64,000 nt of DNA from Metabacillus lacus (GCF_009674805.1 NZ_WKKI01000002.1:62001-126000); one strand, 5' to 3'. Positions 1 through 8,256 are shown, counted from the stretch's first letter. Notes: generated from the letters alone by a model not told the origin. Translations and numbers: made by a program.

Positions 1-354
1 AACACTCAGGAATGAATCGGTGATGTTTTCTTCGCTAACTAACCAAATATTAAGTGTTGACGGTGTGTAGTCTTTTTCAATCCCCAACTCCAGGACAAAA
101 TGGAGTGCGTCCACATATTCTTCAAGCATTGGATTGTAAAACTCAGCATCTTCAAGATCCACATAAGGCTGGCGCGCTTTTTTCGTTCTCGGTTCCTGGT
201 CAGTGCTCCAAAATTTAAAGCTTCTATGCTCATTTGCACATTCCCCGAGCTCCACAAGTAATGCCAGTACCAGTTTGCTGAAGCGATCCGGCCCATTGTA
301 AGCAATACGTTCACGCAATACCTGCTGAGTTTCAAACAACTTTTTTAGATTCAT
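1..354 (-). CDS. dimeric (type 2) dUTPase-like protein, partial
   Basis: Reading leftward from ATG at 354 gives an open frame that runs off the window edge, about 118 codons. It begins MNLKKLFETQQVLRER, contains LVELGECANEHRSFKFW, and then EEYVDALHFVLELGIEK. The ELGE plus EExxD pattern is that of the all-alpha dUTPase/MazG superfamily, which hydrolyses dUTP to dUMP and keeps uracil out of phage DNA. A GAGGGAGG ribosome site lies just upstream. The start overlaps the end of the sigma-like gene by 23 bases, as is usual in a packed phage early operon. The C-terminus is not visible. A longer ORF in another frame here (39-335) is a shadow. Confidence 0.75.
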   Translation of the reverse strand, partial: MNLKKLFETQQVLRERIAYNGPDRFSKLVLALLVELGECANEHRSFKFWSTDQEPRTKKARQPYVDLEDAEFYNPMLEEYVDALHFVLELGIEKDYTPSTLNIWLVSEENITDSFLSV

Positions 355-952
355 TGTGTACCTCCCTCATTTTGGCTAGTGCCTGTTTATATGTTTTGTG
401 CATGTACGTTCTCGTGAAGCCTGTTTTAAGCCCTATCTCCGGGAACTTGTACCCTTGCTCCCTCCACAGAACAACTTCTTTCTCAAGCGGCGTTAAGCGG
501 GATAAAAGGTTGTTTATGGTTATCCGGTTTAATACGAGCCTTTCGACATTGTAATCACTGACCAAGTGAAACGGTTTTTCTTCATCGTCAATAGTGACTG
601 TCTCCCCTTCACGCTTTCCTGCTTTCCGGTCCCTGTTCAAGTCACTTAGTTTAGTATTCATAAATCTCGCCCAAAAACATATAAACGGATATTTGCCAGG
701 CTTGTATCGTTTGAGTGCATCAAAGGCTTTGATGTACATAATCTGTTTCATATCATCGAAGGACATTTGCAACAGCTGCTCGGCAAAGCGTACCGACTTA
801 AACCGTTTAGTGATAAAGTACCACAAGTAGTAATGGTATAGATCCCGCCGGACAGCTTCCTCCACAGCTTCATAGAGTAATTGTGGAGGACACTGGCCGT
901 CATGGTTGATGATTGCCTGTAATTGCTTATCAGTGGCTTTTAACCAATCCAT
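332..952 (-). CDS. phage sigma-70-family-like transcription factor
   Basis: This 206-residue protein has an N-terminal helical part resembling sigma region 2 (FDDMKQIMYIKAFDALKRY, residues about 65-90) and a C-terminal region-4-like helix-turn-helix (LTPLEKEVVLWREQGYKFPE, then TGFTRTYMHKTYKQAL). Similar proteins in Bacillus phages direct or modulate late transcription; that role is inferred from family and position. It follows AGGAGATTGAAAA-ATG and is part of the leftward early operon, ahead of dUTPase. It could instead be an ArpU-type regulator without true sigma activity. Confidence 0.6.
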   Translation of the reverse strand: MDWLKATDKQLQAIINHDGQCPPQLLYEAVEEAVRRDLYHYYLWYFITKRFKSVRFAEQLLQMSFDDMKQIMYIKAFDALKRYKPGKYPFICFWARFMNTKLSDLNRDRKAGKREGETVTIDDEEKPFHLVSDYNVERLVLNRITINNLLSRLTPLEKEVVLWREQGYKFPEIGLKTGFTRTYMHKTYKQALAKMREVHNESKKVV

Positions 953-963
953 TTTTCAATCTC

Positions 964-1158
964 CTAGAAAAATTTATTTGCATCTGCAGTTGTATCAATA
1001 TAACGGAAGGCTGCAAGCACCAGTTCATATTCCAAAGTGTCATAGTCAAGTTCATGGAGCTCTTTCCCATCCTGAGATTTAACAACAGACATGCTTTTCA
1101 GTTCCTCGATTAAAAACTCCCTTTTTTGCTTCATAACAGTGTCATATAAAATTCCCAT
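964..1158 (-). CDS. small phage protein resembling Fur-regulated basic protein A (FbpA)
   Basis: This 64-residue protein begins MGILYDTVMKQKREFLIEEL and continues with KSQDGKELHELDYDTLEYEL. The pattern (short helix, K/R-rich, then D-G-K-x-L-x-E-L and T-L-E) resembles the FbpA family, first described in B. subtilis as a Fur-regulated small protein. Copies without a Fur box occur in phages, and I see none here. A AAAGGGGATAGGGAAG ribosome site precedes the ATG. Function is unknown; the family assignment is by eye. Confidence 0.5.
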   Translation of the reverse strand: MGILYDTVMKQKREFLIEELKSMSVVKSQDGKELHELDYDTLEYELVLAAFRYIDTTADANKFF

Positions 1159-1181
1159 CTTCCCTATCCCCTTTGCTTGTT

Positions 1182-1568
1182 TTATTTCAAGCTATCTGAG
1201 GTGATGTTCAATTGATGTATAATCTTGTCCCTTAGAGCGTTATATGCTTGCTTGTATTTATTCCGTTCAGCAGCAAGTTCTTTATTTTGCTGTTCTAACC
1301 TCAAATTTTCGTTCATAAGCTTGTTCATGAGGATCCTTCTTTGACCTAGCCTTAATTCCCGGTTCTGTTTGGTTAGCTGTTGGATTCGCTTCACAAGATA
1401 CTTCTGCAAATCAGCAGTTTCCTCAAGTGCCATGAGCTCCCAGCTGTAATTTTCATCTTGGGCATCATCAATGGAGACACCGTACTTTTCAAAACCTTTT
1501 TGATCCTGCAGGTCAACAATCCTGGAGAATTCATCTATTACCGTTTGGCTCACTTTTGGACGTTTCAT
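1182..1568 (-). CDS. coiled-coil phage protein with MazG-like N-terminal pattern
   Basis: The protein has 128 residues. Residues about 20-65 read QDQKGFEKYGVSIDDA and then WELMALEETADLQKYLVKRI, which resembles the EExxD helix of phage MazG-like or dATP/dGTP diphosphohydrolase proteins. Residues about 65-120 are a charged, heptad-like coiled coil rich in E, K, N and Q. No metal-ligand set can be completed by eye, so activity is uncertain. It lies in the leftward early operon next to a dUTPase, and a nucleotide-pool role would fit. Confidence 0.5.
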   Translation of the reverse strand: MKRPKVSQTVIDEFSRIVDLQDQKGFEKYGVSIDDAQDENYSWELMALEETADLQKYLVKRIQQLTKQNRELRLGQRRILMNKLMNENLRLEQQNKELAAERNKYKQAYNALRDKIIHQLNITSDSLK

Positions 1569-1587
1569 ATGCCCCTCGCTTTCTTGA

Positions 1588-2127
1588 TTAAAAAATCCCT
1601 GTTTTTAGATAATATTTTGCCTGGTAGTAAAAATGGTGATATATCCAGTTGCCACTGTATTTCTGATCCATGTAAACAATTTCAAAATTATACTTAGCTT
1701 TGAAGGTATTTAACCTACCCAGCAGAGCCAAAGGATTGTACTTGGAACGGTATTGCCCTTTGAGCATCTTCTCGTAGCCATGGAGGTCCTCCACGATCAA
1801 TGTGAAGGGAATGTCTTTAGAACGTATTAATTCGTTCTCAAAGGCCGTTGCTGTGTCTTTCTGAAGGTTCCCTGTAATTTCATCAATGTGGGCTTTCCGT
1901 TCCACTCGGCTGTTTAGGAAAATATCCCGAGCAATTCCCAGTTCTTCATTCTTCGGGATCATGCAGCCATAATCACCGGTGTCCAATTTTTGAATCTTTA
2001 CCGGTATTTCTTTCAGCCGTAAATACTCCAAGATATGACCGTTTACATTTTCCCGGGTGTCAATGACAATGGTGAGAGTTTTTAATATTTTAGTAAGTTC
2101 TGAGTCTGTGTAGCTGTAATGGATCAT
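1588..2127 (-). CDS. ERCC4-domain nuclease
   Basis: This 179-residue protein is an ERCC4/XPF-type nuclease domain. IVIDTREN at about residues 21-28 and VERKAHIDEI at about 75 form the VxxDxRE...ERKxxxD active site, followed by IPFTLIVEDLHGYE. The family binds metal and cuts branched or single-stranded DNA. In Bacillus phages it sits with the replication genes and probably trims recombination or replication intermediates. Its start overlaps the stop of the upstream gene by four bases (ATGA), which indicates translational coupling. Confidence 0.75.
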   Translation of the reverse strand: MIHYSYTDSELTKILKTLTIVIDTRENVNGHILEYLRLKEIPVKIQKLDTGDYGCMIPKNEELGIARDIFLNSRVERKAHIDEITGNLQKDTATAFENELIRSKDIPFTLIVEDLHGYEKMLKGQYRSKYNPLALLGRLNTFKAKYNFEIVYMDQKYSGNWIYHHFYYQAKYYLKTGIF

Positions 2128-2387
2128 TTCTTTTCAATCCCTTTAAATGCGCCTGGTTGATAAAGACCCTCATGAAAACCTTCTACGTCATCAGAAGCTG
2201 AAGTAACCACATAAAAATCACTGTGCTCCTGCCATCCGTCCATTAAACAATCTTGAGTATTTACAATGTCTTGTTTATAGCCATCCTGAAACATGAAATG
2301 GTTCACTACAGCCGTACCAGATGAATAATATTTTCCAGAAGATTTATAGAAGGTGACATTTATTTTTTGGTTTATTGGCTGATTCAT
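2124..2387 (-). CDS. hypothetical phage protein
   Basis: This 87-residue soluble protein has the look of a beta-rich phage early product (NVTFYKSSGKYYSSGTAVV near the N-terminus, FYVVTSASDD in the middle). I do not recognise the family. It is placed tightly between the YopX-like gene (two bases away) and the ERCC4 nuclease, so it is co-transcribed with them. Confidence 0.6.
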   Translation of the reverse strand: MNQPINQKINVTFYKSSGKYYSSGTAVVNHFMFQDGYKQDIVNTQDCLMDGWQEHSDFYVVTSASDDVEGFHEGLYQPGAFKGIEKK

Positions 2388-2389
2388 TT

Positions 2390-2758
2390 TTACACCTCCA
2401 GTAGTTCAGGGTTTTCGTAAATGTTGCCGATGACTTCATAAGTTGTATTTAATTCTGCCTTTAGCAATGAAGTATTATCTCGCCTGCTTTTCACTTTGAA
2501 CTCGCAGTAATCATAAATTACCTCTCCGATGATTCTAGGGCAGCCGTTAAATTCATAAGCTTTGCCTTTAACTAAGTCCCCCTCATAAATCTCCTTGCCA
2601 TTCTTATCCTTTAGGCCGGTGTATTGCATTGGAATGTAACCAGTCATCTTAGCAGGAATGATTTCAACTTCACCTGCATTTGTATTTGCTCTCATCGATA
2701 GGCTTTGGAACATGGTATTTGTTTTTTGATACCATTGCCTGAACTTAATCTCCCTCAT
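2390..2758 (-). CDS. YopX-family phage protein
   Basis: This 122-residue protein has the YopX signature: MREIKFRQW at the start, then MQYTGLKDKNGKEIYEGDLV and a closing VIGNIYENPELL. YopX proteins are common in the early regions of Firmicute phages and form a beta-barrel-like fold; their biochemical role is not established. The start overlaps the previous gene's stop by four bases. Confidence 0.8.
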   Translation of the reverse strand: MREIKFRQWYQKTNTMFQSLSMRANTNAGEVEIIPAKMTGYIPMQYTGLKDKNGKEIYEGDLVKGKAYEFNGCPRIIGEVIYDYCEFKVKSRRDNTSLLKAELNTTYEVIGNIYENPELLEV

Positions 2759-3189
2759 TGCCCTGCTCCCTTCTTCGCATGCGCCACAGCCCGTTTATAC
2801 AACTCCTGAGCCATTGCATCTGATTTATCATTTTCGTATTTCCGGTAGTCCTCATAAATGTCTTTCCAGCCGTTTTTAGCCAGGACCACTGTCCAATCAA
2901 TAAACAACATGAGAGATTCTTCATCTTCACAAAACCATTTCTCAAGCTTTTCGTTCAGTTGCCATCCACAAATATGAGAAACCATTTTTAAAAGTGTAAT
3001 TTTCTCCCCGCCGGCATCCTTCCAAGATTTAAACCAATCATCTATTTTAGAAAAATTCCCTTCGGCAGCTTGCATCACTTCTGGAGGAATTAGATTTTGC
3101 TTTTTGATAGCCACTCGATTATCGACTTTATCCAGATAGATATCCGCTCCAGATTTCCAAATTTGACTGAGGATCTTTAAAACTTGCAA
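2755..3189 (-). CDS. hypothetical phage protein downstream of the origin-like region
   Basis: I place the start at TTG (3189), reading LQVLKILSQIW, because GAGGTGATCAA precedes it with correct spacing; a longer frame extends to 3240 but lacks a ribosome site. The product is 144 residues, with a K/D-rich first half and a Trp-rich helical second half ending AHAKKGAGQ. No recognised domain. It is the first gene after the iteron region, so its promoter probably lies within that region. Confidence 0.6.
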   Translation of the reverse strand: MQVLKILSQIWKSGADIYLDKVDNRVAIKKQNLIPPEVMQAAEGNFSKIDDWFKSWKDAGGEKITLLKMVSHICGWQLNEKLEKWFCEDEESLMLFIDWTVVLAKNGWKDIYEDYRKYENDKSDAMAQELYKRAVAHAKKGAGQ

Positions 3190-3210
3190 TTGATCACCTC
3201 GTTTCTGGAT

Positions 3211-3576
3211 AGTTACTAAAAAGGGCTCATAATTACGCAAAAGTTACTCAAAAACAGCGCTTTTTAGTGAAAAGTTACTTTTTAAAACAGGCTTCAACCT
3301 TAGAGCCACAAGGGATTGAACAATTCGAGTTACTAAAGTTACCTAATTTCGGGTTGTTACTGTACTATAAGTACTTATATATATTTATTTTTTTTGTTAT
3401 ATATTTTTTAGGTAACAAAAGTAACTAAAGTAACTAAAAAAGTAACATGAACCTTAGAGCCTCAAGGGTTTCAAGTAATTTTGAAAAAGTTACTTTTTGA
3501 AGAATCAGGCTGATTTTCATCTAAATTCGGTAACTTTTGCTGTAAATGACTAACTTTTCGCTCCTGTAAAGTAACT
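3211..3576. other. candidate phage replication origin: AGTTACT iterons flanking an AT-rich core
   Basis: At least eleven copies of the heptamer AGTTACT or its complement (one mismatch allowed) lie here. Forward copies are at 3211, 3242, 3273, 3328, 3337 and 3355; inverted copies are at 3410, 3420, 3429 and 3441; further copies at 3488, 3529 and 3570 lie inside the end of the replicase gene. Between the arms is an almost pure A/T stretch (about 3364-3410) and a small palindrome GTACTATAAGTAC. Two 25-bp imperfect repeats starting AACCTTAGAGCC sit at 3296-3320 and 3450-3474. Iterons plus a duplex-unwinding element beside a primase-helicase gene is the usual layout of a phage or plasmid origin. 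This is inference; no origin activity is shown. Confidence 0.5.
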
Positions 3577-5825
3577 CCCATGATGTAAAATTTGTTTCCG
3601 GAGCCGCGTTCCTTTTTAAAACCCTTTGTTTCTAGTGAGCGGTAAAATGCTCGATTCTTGAGAGCAAACTCACCATTTTGGAAGCACCAGTTTGAATAAA
3701 CTTCATAAAGTTCCTTCGCGGATATCTTCTGATCATCGGCAATGTAACAGCGTTCGTATAAGAATGGTCCCAAGATATCCATATCTTCTTTGTAATCACT
3801 GGTGGCTTTCATAACGGTTCTTGGATCATTCAGCCCCGTCTGCTGCCACTTCAGGCACCCTTCAATCGCCCAATTAAGAATCCCGGGCATTTCCAGGCTT
3901 AATTTCTCCGGAAGCTTTTTGTCGCGTTTTTCCTTTGGTAGCTGCAGATTGAATGGAACCAATCGAACGCGCCGCCAGATTCCTTCGTCCACACCTTTGA
4001 TGACTGGTTTATGGTTTGTCGTGAAGAATACTTTGAACTCTGGAATAAACTCAAAATATTCTTGTCTGAGGAACCGGGCCAGCACCGGCTCACCGCCTGT
4101 TATCTGTTTTACAAAAGACTCTGATAACTGCTCCCCATCTTCACTTTCAATTGCTGATACAAAGCGGGCCCCTACCAATCTAGCAATATCATTATTTGCG
4201 CCGGTTTCTTTTTTCTTGATGAATGTGTCTGATTTTGCCTGCTTGCCGTATTCGCCCATTAGGTCTTTAATGGTATTGATGAAAGTGGATTTTCCATTAG
4301 AACCTCCACCGATTAGAAAAACCATGATTTGTTCTGATATCTCTCCGGTGAGGGAATATCCAATCAGCCTTTGCATGTATTCAATAAGCTCTTTATCCCC
4401 CTGGAATATTTGTTCCAAGAAATTAAGCCACTCAGGACATTTCGCATCTTTGTCAAAGGGAACCGGTGATATTTTCGTCAAAGCCAGTTCACGATCATGC
4501 AGCTGCAGCTTGCCGGTTTTCAGGTCCACTATGCCGTTTTCGAGATTCAGCAGGTATTTATGCCGGTCAAACTCTTCACGTTCCCCTGGAACCAATGGCA
4601 TGAGGTCTTTAATGCTATTCATCCGGATATTTCTTCTTTCACACATCCGGGACCACTTTACCTCTAATTCATCATCTGACTTGGAAAGGTTGCGGAGAAC
4701 TTTGGCTGTGATCCGTTCAATTTCTTTCTTGGTGTCCAGTTTCCAGCGCTTACCGTCCCATATGAGCCAGCCCATATCTGAGACATATTTGATTACATGA
4801 CCGTATTCGTATGCAATCCGTTCAGCATTTCCTAGTTCCGTTAAGCGGAATTTCTTCTTTGGTTTTTCCTCCACAACTTCTGCTGCATCACCATTGTGGA
4901 AGTCAAAGGAGAATTCATTGAATTCCTCTTTGTTGTCCAGGATGGTTGTGGATGTAGATGAAATTGCAATGGCAATGGTTCTCTCACCGTATGTTTCATT
5001 TGTGTCTCTGAAATGGATAACGTCCCATTTGTCACGCATAAGACCGGATTCCCGGAACATGGTATCTATTCTTGTTGCAGACTTCCCTGTCCAAAAGGAA
5101 AGGTGATTACATAAAGCCAGGTCAGAAGCTGAATGATCATTGTTAATTAGATTGCCGTTGTACAATGAGCGGATGTCATCACCGTTTTTACTGCGGAACA
5201 TCCTCTCCCATAGAGCTTCATTTGATATTTTGATTTCGTCATTTTCAAATTCAGCCAAGTTCACTCTGCCCTGAATATCACTGTCATCAAAATACTTTTC
5301 AAATACTTCGGCCAGTTCATCTGTCCGGTCATACACTTCATTGGAATTTTCTCTGTTCCCGGTAAAAGTGAAGTACCGGCCATATGAGTAAATTTCCAAA
5401 CCATGCTGGGTGTTTTTCCTCCCCGTCCCCATCACTGACTGTGGAAGGCCACCCTTGATGATGATGTGGATGCCATTGCCCGAAGGAGAAAATTCGGTGT
5501 AACTGTCCAAAGTATCAATGATCTCTGTTGCAAAAGTATTTGGCTTTCCGTCCACAACACACTTATCAATGTCAATTCCGATAAAGTTATCCTGCCGGCT
5601 GAATACAAAGCCTATTCCGTCATAATCGCCTTCTAAGTAGAATTTCACTGCTGTTGCAAAGGTGCTCCAGGTGCGGCGGTTATTTGCCTGAGCCATTTCA
5701 CCGTTCACTTGGCAAGGAACTTTAGTGTATCTGCCGTTTTTCTTTTCTGACTTCCACAAAATCCACTGAGGAAGGGCTTTTAATTCAGCTGGGATTTCAT
5801 TAAAGTTGTACGGATTTTCTTTCAT
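3471..5825 (-). CDS. bifunctional primase-polymerase / SF3 (D5-type) helicase
   Basis: 784 residues from ATG 5825, chosen because GGAGAGCAGC precedes it; a start four codons earlier has no spacing. The N-terminal 190 residues are an AEP-type primase-polymerase: GIDIDKC near residue 82 gives the metal-binding DxD, then SPSGNGIHI and YSYGRYFTFTG. The C-terminal half has a D5_N-like region (SDMGWLIWDGKRWKLD) and a superfamily 3 helicase with Walker A GGGSNGKST near residue 505. Such proteins prime and unwind phage or plasmid DNA at their own origin. The adjoining iterons support that. The long antisense ORF at 3802-4800 is a shadow. Confidence 0.9.
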   Translation of the reverse strand: MKENPYNFNEIPAELKALPQWILWKSEKKNGRYTKVPCQVNGEMAQANNRRTWSTFATAVKFYLEGDYDGIGFVFSRQDNFIGIDIDKCVVDGKPNTFATEIIDTLDSYTEFSPSGNGIHIIIKGGLPQSVMGTGRKNTQHGLEIYSYGRYFTFTGNRENSNEVYDRTDELAEVFEKYFDDSDIQGRVNLAEFENDEIKISNEALWERMFRSKNGDDIRSLYNGNLINNDHSASDLALCNHLSFWTGKSATRIDTMFRESGLMRDKWDVIHFRDTNETYGERTIAIAISSTSTTILDNKEEFNEFSFDFHNGDAAEVVEEKPKKKFRLTELGNAERIAYEYGHVIKYVSDMGWLIWDGKRWKLDTKKEIERITAKVLRNLSKSDDELEVKWSRMCERRNIRMNSIKDLMPLVPGEREEFDRHKYLLNLENGIVDLKTGKLQLHDRELALTKISPVPFDKDAKCPEWLNFLEQIFQGDKELIEYMQRLIGYSLTGEISEQIMVFLIGGGSNGKSTFINTIKDLMGEYGKQAKSDTFIKKKETGANNDIARLVGARFVSAIESEDGEQLSESFVKQITGGEPVLARFLRQEYFEFIPEFKVFFTTNHKPVIKGVDEGIWRRVRLVPFNLQLPKEKRDKKLPEKLSLEMPGILNWAIEGCLKWQQTGLNDPRTVMKATSDYKEDMDILGPFLYERCYIADDQKISAKELYEVYSNWCFQNGEFALKNRAFYRSLETKGFKKERGSGNKFYIMGVTLQERKVSHLQQKLPNLDENQPDSSKSNFFKIT

Positions 5826-6045
5826 GCTGCTCTCCATCCTTATAAATCAATCCTTGGCGAAACATATGCTCATGAGATTTTTGAATCGCTTTTGTACTGA
5901 AGCGCCATTTAGCCCAATCATGACCGATTTTTTTTTTGATTTTACGAATCGCTTTTGATTTTGAAGGCTCTTGAATACCAAATACAAACTGTTTACTAAC
6001 ACTGCTCCATATACCATACATGCCTGTTTTGGGACTTTTGGCCAT
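5800..6045 (-). CDS. small basic phage protein
   Basis: This 81-residue, Lys/Trp-rich protein (PSKSKAIRKIKKKIGHDWAK in the middle) has no recognised domain. It overlaps the start of the replicase gene by about 26 bases and lies after a terminator-like hairpin at 6079-6111, so it heads the replicase transcript or depends on read-through. The charge suggests nucleic-acid binding, but nothing more can be said. Confidence 0.6.
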   Translation of the reverse strand: MAKSPKTGMYGIWSSVSKQFVFGIQEPSKSKAIRKIKKKIGHDWAKWRFSTKAIQKSHEHMFRQGLIYKDGEQHERKSVQL

Positions 6046-6078
6046 TGATTTTCACCTCATTTCACTGTTTTTAGGTAT

Positions 6079-6111
6079 AAAAAAGAGAAGCTGGGCAAAA
6101 CCAACTTCTCT
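6079..6111 (-). terminator. intrinsic terminator after the DUF669 gene
   Basis: On the minus strand AGAGAAG and CTTCTCT form a stem, extended by TGG/CCA, around a TTTTG loop, followed by a run of T. It separates the ssb-like/ATPase operon from the replicase operon. Confidence 0.6.
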
Positions 6112-6123
6112 ATTTAGTTGTTA

Positions 6124-6600
6124 TCAGAAAGGCAAATCATCATCATTGATTGTGATACTACCACCTGTGGAAACCGGGTTAACATCCGAAGGATCATAAT
6201 ACTTTGCTCGGGCAGCCACACGTTTTTGTTTCACCCCGTCAACTACTTTTTCATAATCCTCATGCTTAACAGTAATTTTCAGATTTTTGTTAATCAGCTG
6301 CTTAGCCATATCCTCCGGAGAGCTAAATGAGTGGTTGTTAGAGAAACCACATGCTTTTAATAGTGAGTTCACAATCCGTACAGCAACTTCATGCTCAAAA
6401 GTGAAAGTGTTATACAGGACTTTGGCTCCCTGGTGGTTCTGTGGAACATCACTGCGAATTTCAAAATCAACTTGCAGTTTAGCTTTTCCAGCTTGTGACT
6501 TGCCTGCTTCAGCGTTCACGATAACCGCCTCATATTTACCTTCAGCTACTAACTCAAATCCAGTGTTTACATTTTCTTCATCAAATTTAAAGAATGACAT
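6124..6600 (-). CDS. DUF669 protein, phage SSB-like
   Basis: 158 residues with the DUF669 pattern: MSFFKFDEENVNTGFELVAE, then KLQVDFEIRSDV, and an acidic tail DDDLPF. The tail mimics the DDDIPF tip of bacterial SSB that recruits repair and replication proteins. Phage proteins of this family travel with Sak4-like ATPases and act as single-strand DNA binders in phage recombination; the same pair occurs here, since the P-loop gene ends at the base where this one begins. Role inferred from family and context. Confidence 0.8.
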   Translation of the reverse strand: MSFFKFDEENVNTGFELVAEGKYEAVIVNAEAGKSQAGKAKLQVDFEIRSDVPQNHQGAKVLYNTFTFEHEVAVRIVNSLLKACGFSNNHSFSSPEDMAKQLINKNLKITVKHEDYEKVVDGVKQKRVAARAKYYDPSDVNPVSTGGSITINDDDLPF

Positions 6601-7313
6601 TATTTATTTCCTCCCGTATTTTCATTTGTGGATGACAAGAAAACATCTTCTTGCTTACAACCTTTTCTACTGTCCAATTGATTTTTTGCGTAGATGCTGT
6701 TTGTTCCTTGTAAAACAAAGCCTCTATCACCCTCTGGATTAATCATCAAGCGACCAACCACATCACATAAACCTAAAACGTTATTTAAAATCTTTTGATT
6801 AATCTGCGGATAAGAGCGGTTATACTGCTGACCTTCAGCTGTTGTATAAAGATCTGTTGTTTCCCATGCAGTAAATACAATTCGGTCAGCAAGATTCTTC
6901 ATCCATCTGAAACTATTAACCACTCGGAATTGCATTTTTTGATAATCCCCTTGTGATGGAACACCTTGATTTTTTCCAAGAAACCCTAAATGAGATAATA
7001 AACAGCGCTCCAGCTCAGAGACATTATCGACTGCGATATTTTCATACTTGCCTTTTACTTCTTTGAGGTGAGTCAATAGTGCTTCCCAATACTCCCAAGT
7101 GTTTTGGTTGTCCACATAAATGATGTCAATATTCGCTTCACCCTTTAGTACCTGTGAAGTGCGATCTATATCAAGGACTAACGTTTTACCTGGCAAATGT
7201 CTTAATGTATGTGTCTTGCCCATGCCGGGGTTTGCGTATAACAGATAAGTTTTCCCCTGTTTCTCTTCAATTTCAGTTGCATTATGTGAAGTGAAGTTAT
7301 GTTGTTGAGCCAA
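6600..7313 (-). CDS. phage P-loop NTPase, Sak4/RecA-like
   Basis: 237 residues. Walker A is YANPGMGKTHTLRHL near residue 27, and Walker B is likely ENIAVDNVSEL near residue 95. The size and the company of a DUF669 SSB-like protein fit the Sak4 branch of phage single-strand annealing/recombination ATPases. It lies between the Gp157-like and DUF669 genes with almost no gap, so the three form a recombination/replication module. Confidence 0.75.
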   Translation of the reverse strand: MAQQHNFTSHNATEIEEKQGKTYLLYANPGMGKTHTLRHLPGKTLVLDIDRTSQVLKGEANIDIIYVDNQNTWEYWEALLTHLKEVKGKYENIAVDNVSELERCLLSHLGFLGKNQGVPSQGDYQKMQFRVVNSFRWMKNLADRIVFTAWETTDLYTTAEGQQYNRSYPQINQKILNNVLGLCDVVGRLMINPEGDRGFVLQGTNSIYAKNQLDSRKGCKQEDVFLSSTNENTGGNK

Positions 7314-7315
7314 AA

Positions 7316-7873
7316 TTACACCTCCACAGAATAGGAGATTGATTCCGGCTTAACCGTTACTCCAGGAACCATTTGCCCATTGTTATCAACCACGACTTTC
7401 TCGCCGCTGATTTCCACAATCTTTAGGACCTTTTTGAGCTCTGCCCATTTAACGCTGTTTTTGATGCATTCATCCATTTCATTTTCAATGGCATACTGCA
7501 GGATTTTTTCCTCGTCCTGCTTTTCAGGAGTTGCTGCAGACTTTCTTGTTTTAGATTTACCGTATGGTGTGCTGATTGTTTTAGCCTTTGGATCCTCAGC
7601 AAGTTTCTGCATGTGGTACACTTTCACCATATTTTCAAAGAATGATAGACTATTTGTAATTGTGGACAGCTCCCCGCGTTCCCAATCAGCAATCCTTTCA
7701 CGTTCAACATCAGCCAGCTGCTTAATTTCTTTCTGTTTGGCATGAAGGGCTGACACCTTACGAAAAACCCAGTTCAAGCTGTCAAGGTCAGTGATTTCAA
7801 ACTTTCTTTCTTCCTGGCTAAGTGAGTTAATATCTTCAACTTCCACCAATTCAAGATTTTGCAATGGATTCAT
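7316..7873 (-). CDS. Gp157/Gam-like phage coiled-coil protein
   Basis: Start chosen at ATG 7873 (MNPLQNLEL) after GGGAGGAATCGGAA; an upstream in-frame start lacks this. The 185-residue protein has a charged helical stretch (AKQKEIKQLADVERERIADW), then STPYGKSKTRK, the pattern of siphovirus Gp157 and Mu Gam-like proteins. Gam-type proteins bind DNA ends and block host exonucleases; Gp157 has been linked to phage resistance. It begins the recombination module. Which of the two families it belongs to cannot be settled by eye. Confidence 0.65.
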   Translation of the reverse strand: MNPLQNLELVEVEDINSLSQEERKFEITDLDSLNWVFRKVSALHAKQKEIKQLADVERERIADWERGELSTITNSLSFFENMVKVYHMQKLAEDPKAKTISTPYGKSKTRKSAATPEKQDEEKILQYAIENEMDECIKNSVKWAELKKVLKIVEISGEKVVVDNNGQMVPGVTVKPESISYSVEV

Positions 7874-7998
7874 TTCCGATTCCTCCCGGATTATCAAATT
7901 TATATGGCATGTCCATTCAAACAGTTGAATATAATGAATGGAAAAGGTTAAACTATAGATACAATTACTTTTAACTTGCTGTTGGCCCAGCAGGTTTT

Positions 7999-8256
7999 TT
8001 ATTTTGTCTTGATGAAAGTGATTGCTTCATCAATCAACCCCATAGATGAAAGATCTTTAAGTTTGTGCTGCTCCAGAGCCTTGATAAGATTCTCCCTTTG
8101 GATTTCCGGCTTGTATGCTTTAAGTAGAATCCCATCATGTGTGGCCATTATTTCAATAGGTGTTCCTGGTTCCCATCCGAAAATGTCTCTACTTTCTTTT
8201 GGAAGAACGATCCGTCCTAATTTATCAACATTTCTTACAATTCCTAAAGGTTTCAT
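7999..8256 (-). CDS. AbrB/SpoVT-type DNA-binding protein
   Basis: 85 residues. The swapped-hairpin N-terminus reads GIVRNVDKLGRIVLPKESRD, typical of AbrB/MazE/SpoVT looped-hinge proteins, followed by TPIEIMATHDGILLKAY and a C-terminal helical tail. Family members are dimeric or tetrameric transition-state regulators. In a phage it may tune early promoters or act on host AbrB targets; the target is unknown. A gap of about 125 bases separates it from the next gene, and a weak hairpin (CTTGCTG/CAGCAGG) lies in that gap. Confidence 0.85.
   Translation of the reverse strand: MKPLGIVRNVDKLGRIVLPKESRDIFGWEPGTPIEIMATHDGILLKAYKPEIQRENLIKALEQHKLKDLSSMGLIDEAITFIKTK

Noticed and set aside
39-335. 98-codon minus-strand ORF at the left edge
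   Set aside because: Another frame of the same strand encodes the dUTPase pattern with a proper ribosome site; this one has no family character.
3802-4800. 332-codon plus-strand ORF opposite the replicase gene
   Set aside because: It mirrors the replicase codons, has no ribosome site and no domain, while the opposite strand encodes clear primase and SF3 helicase motifs.
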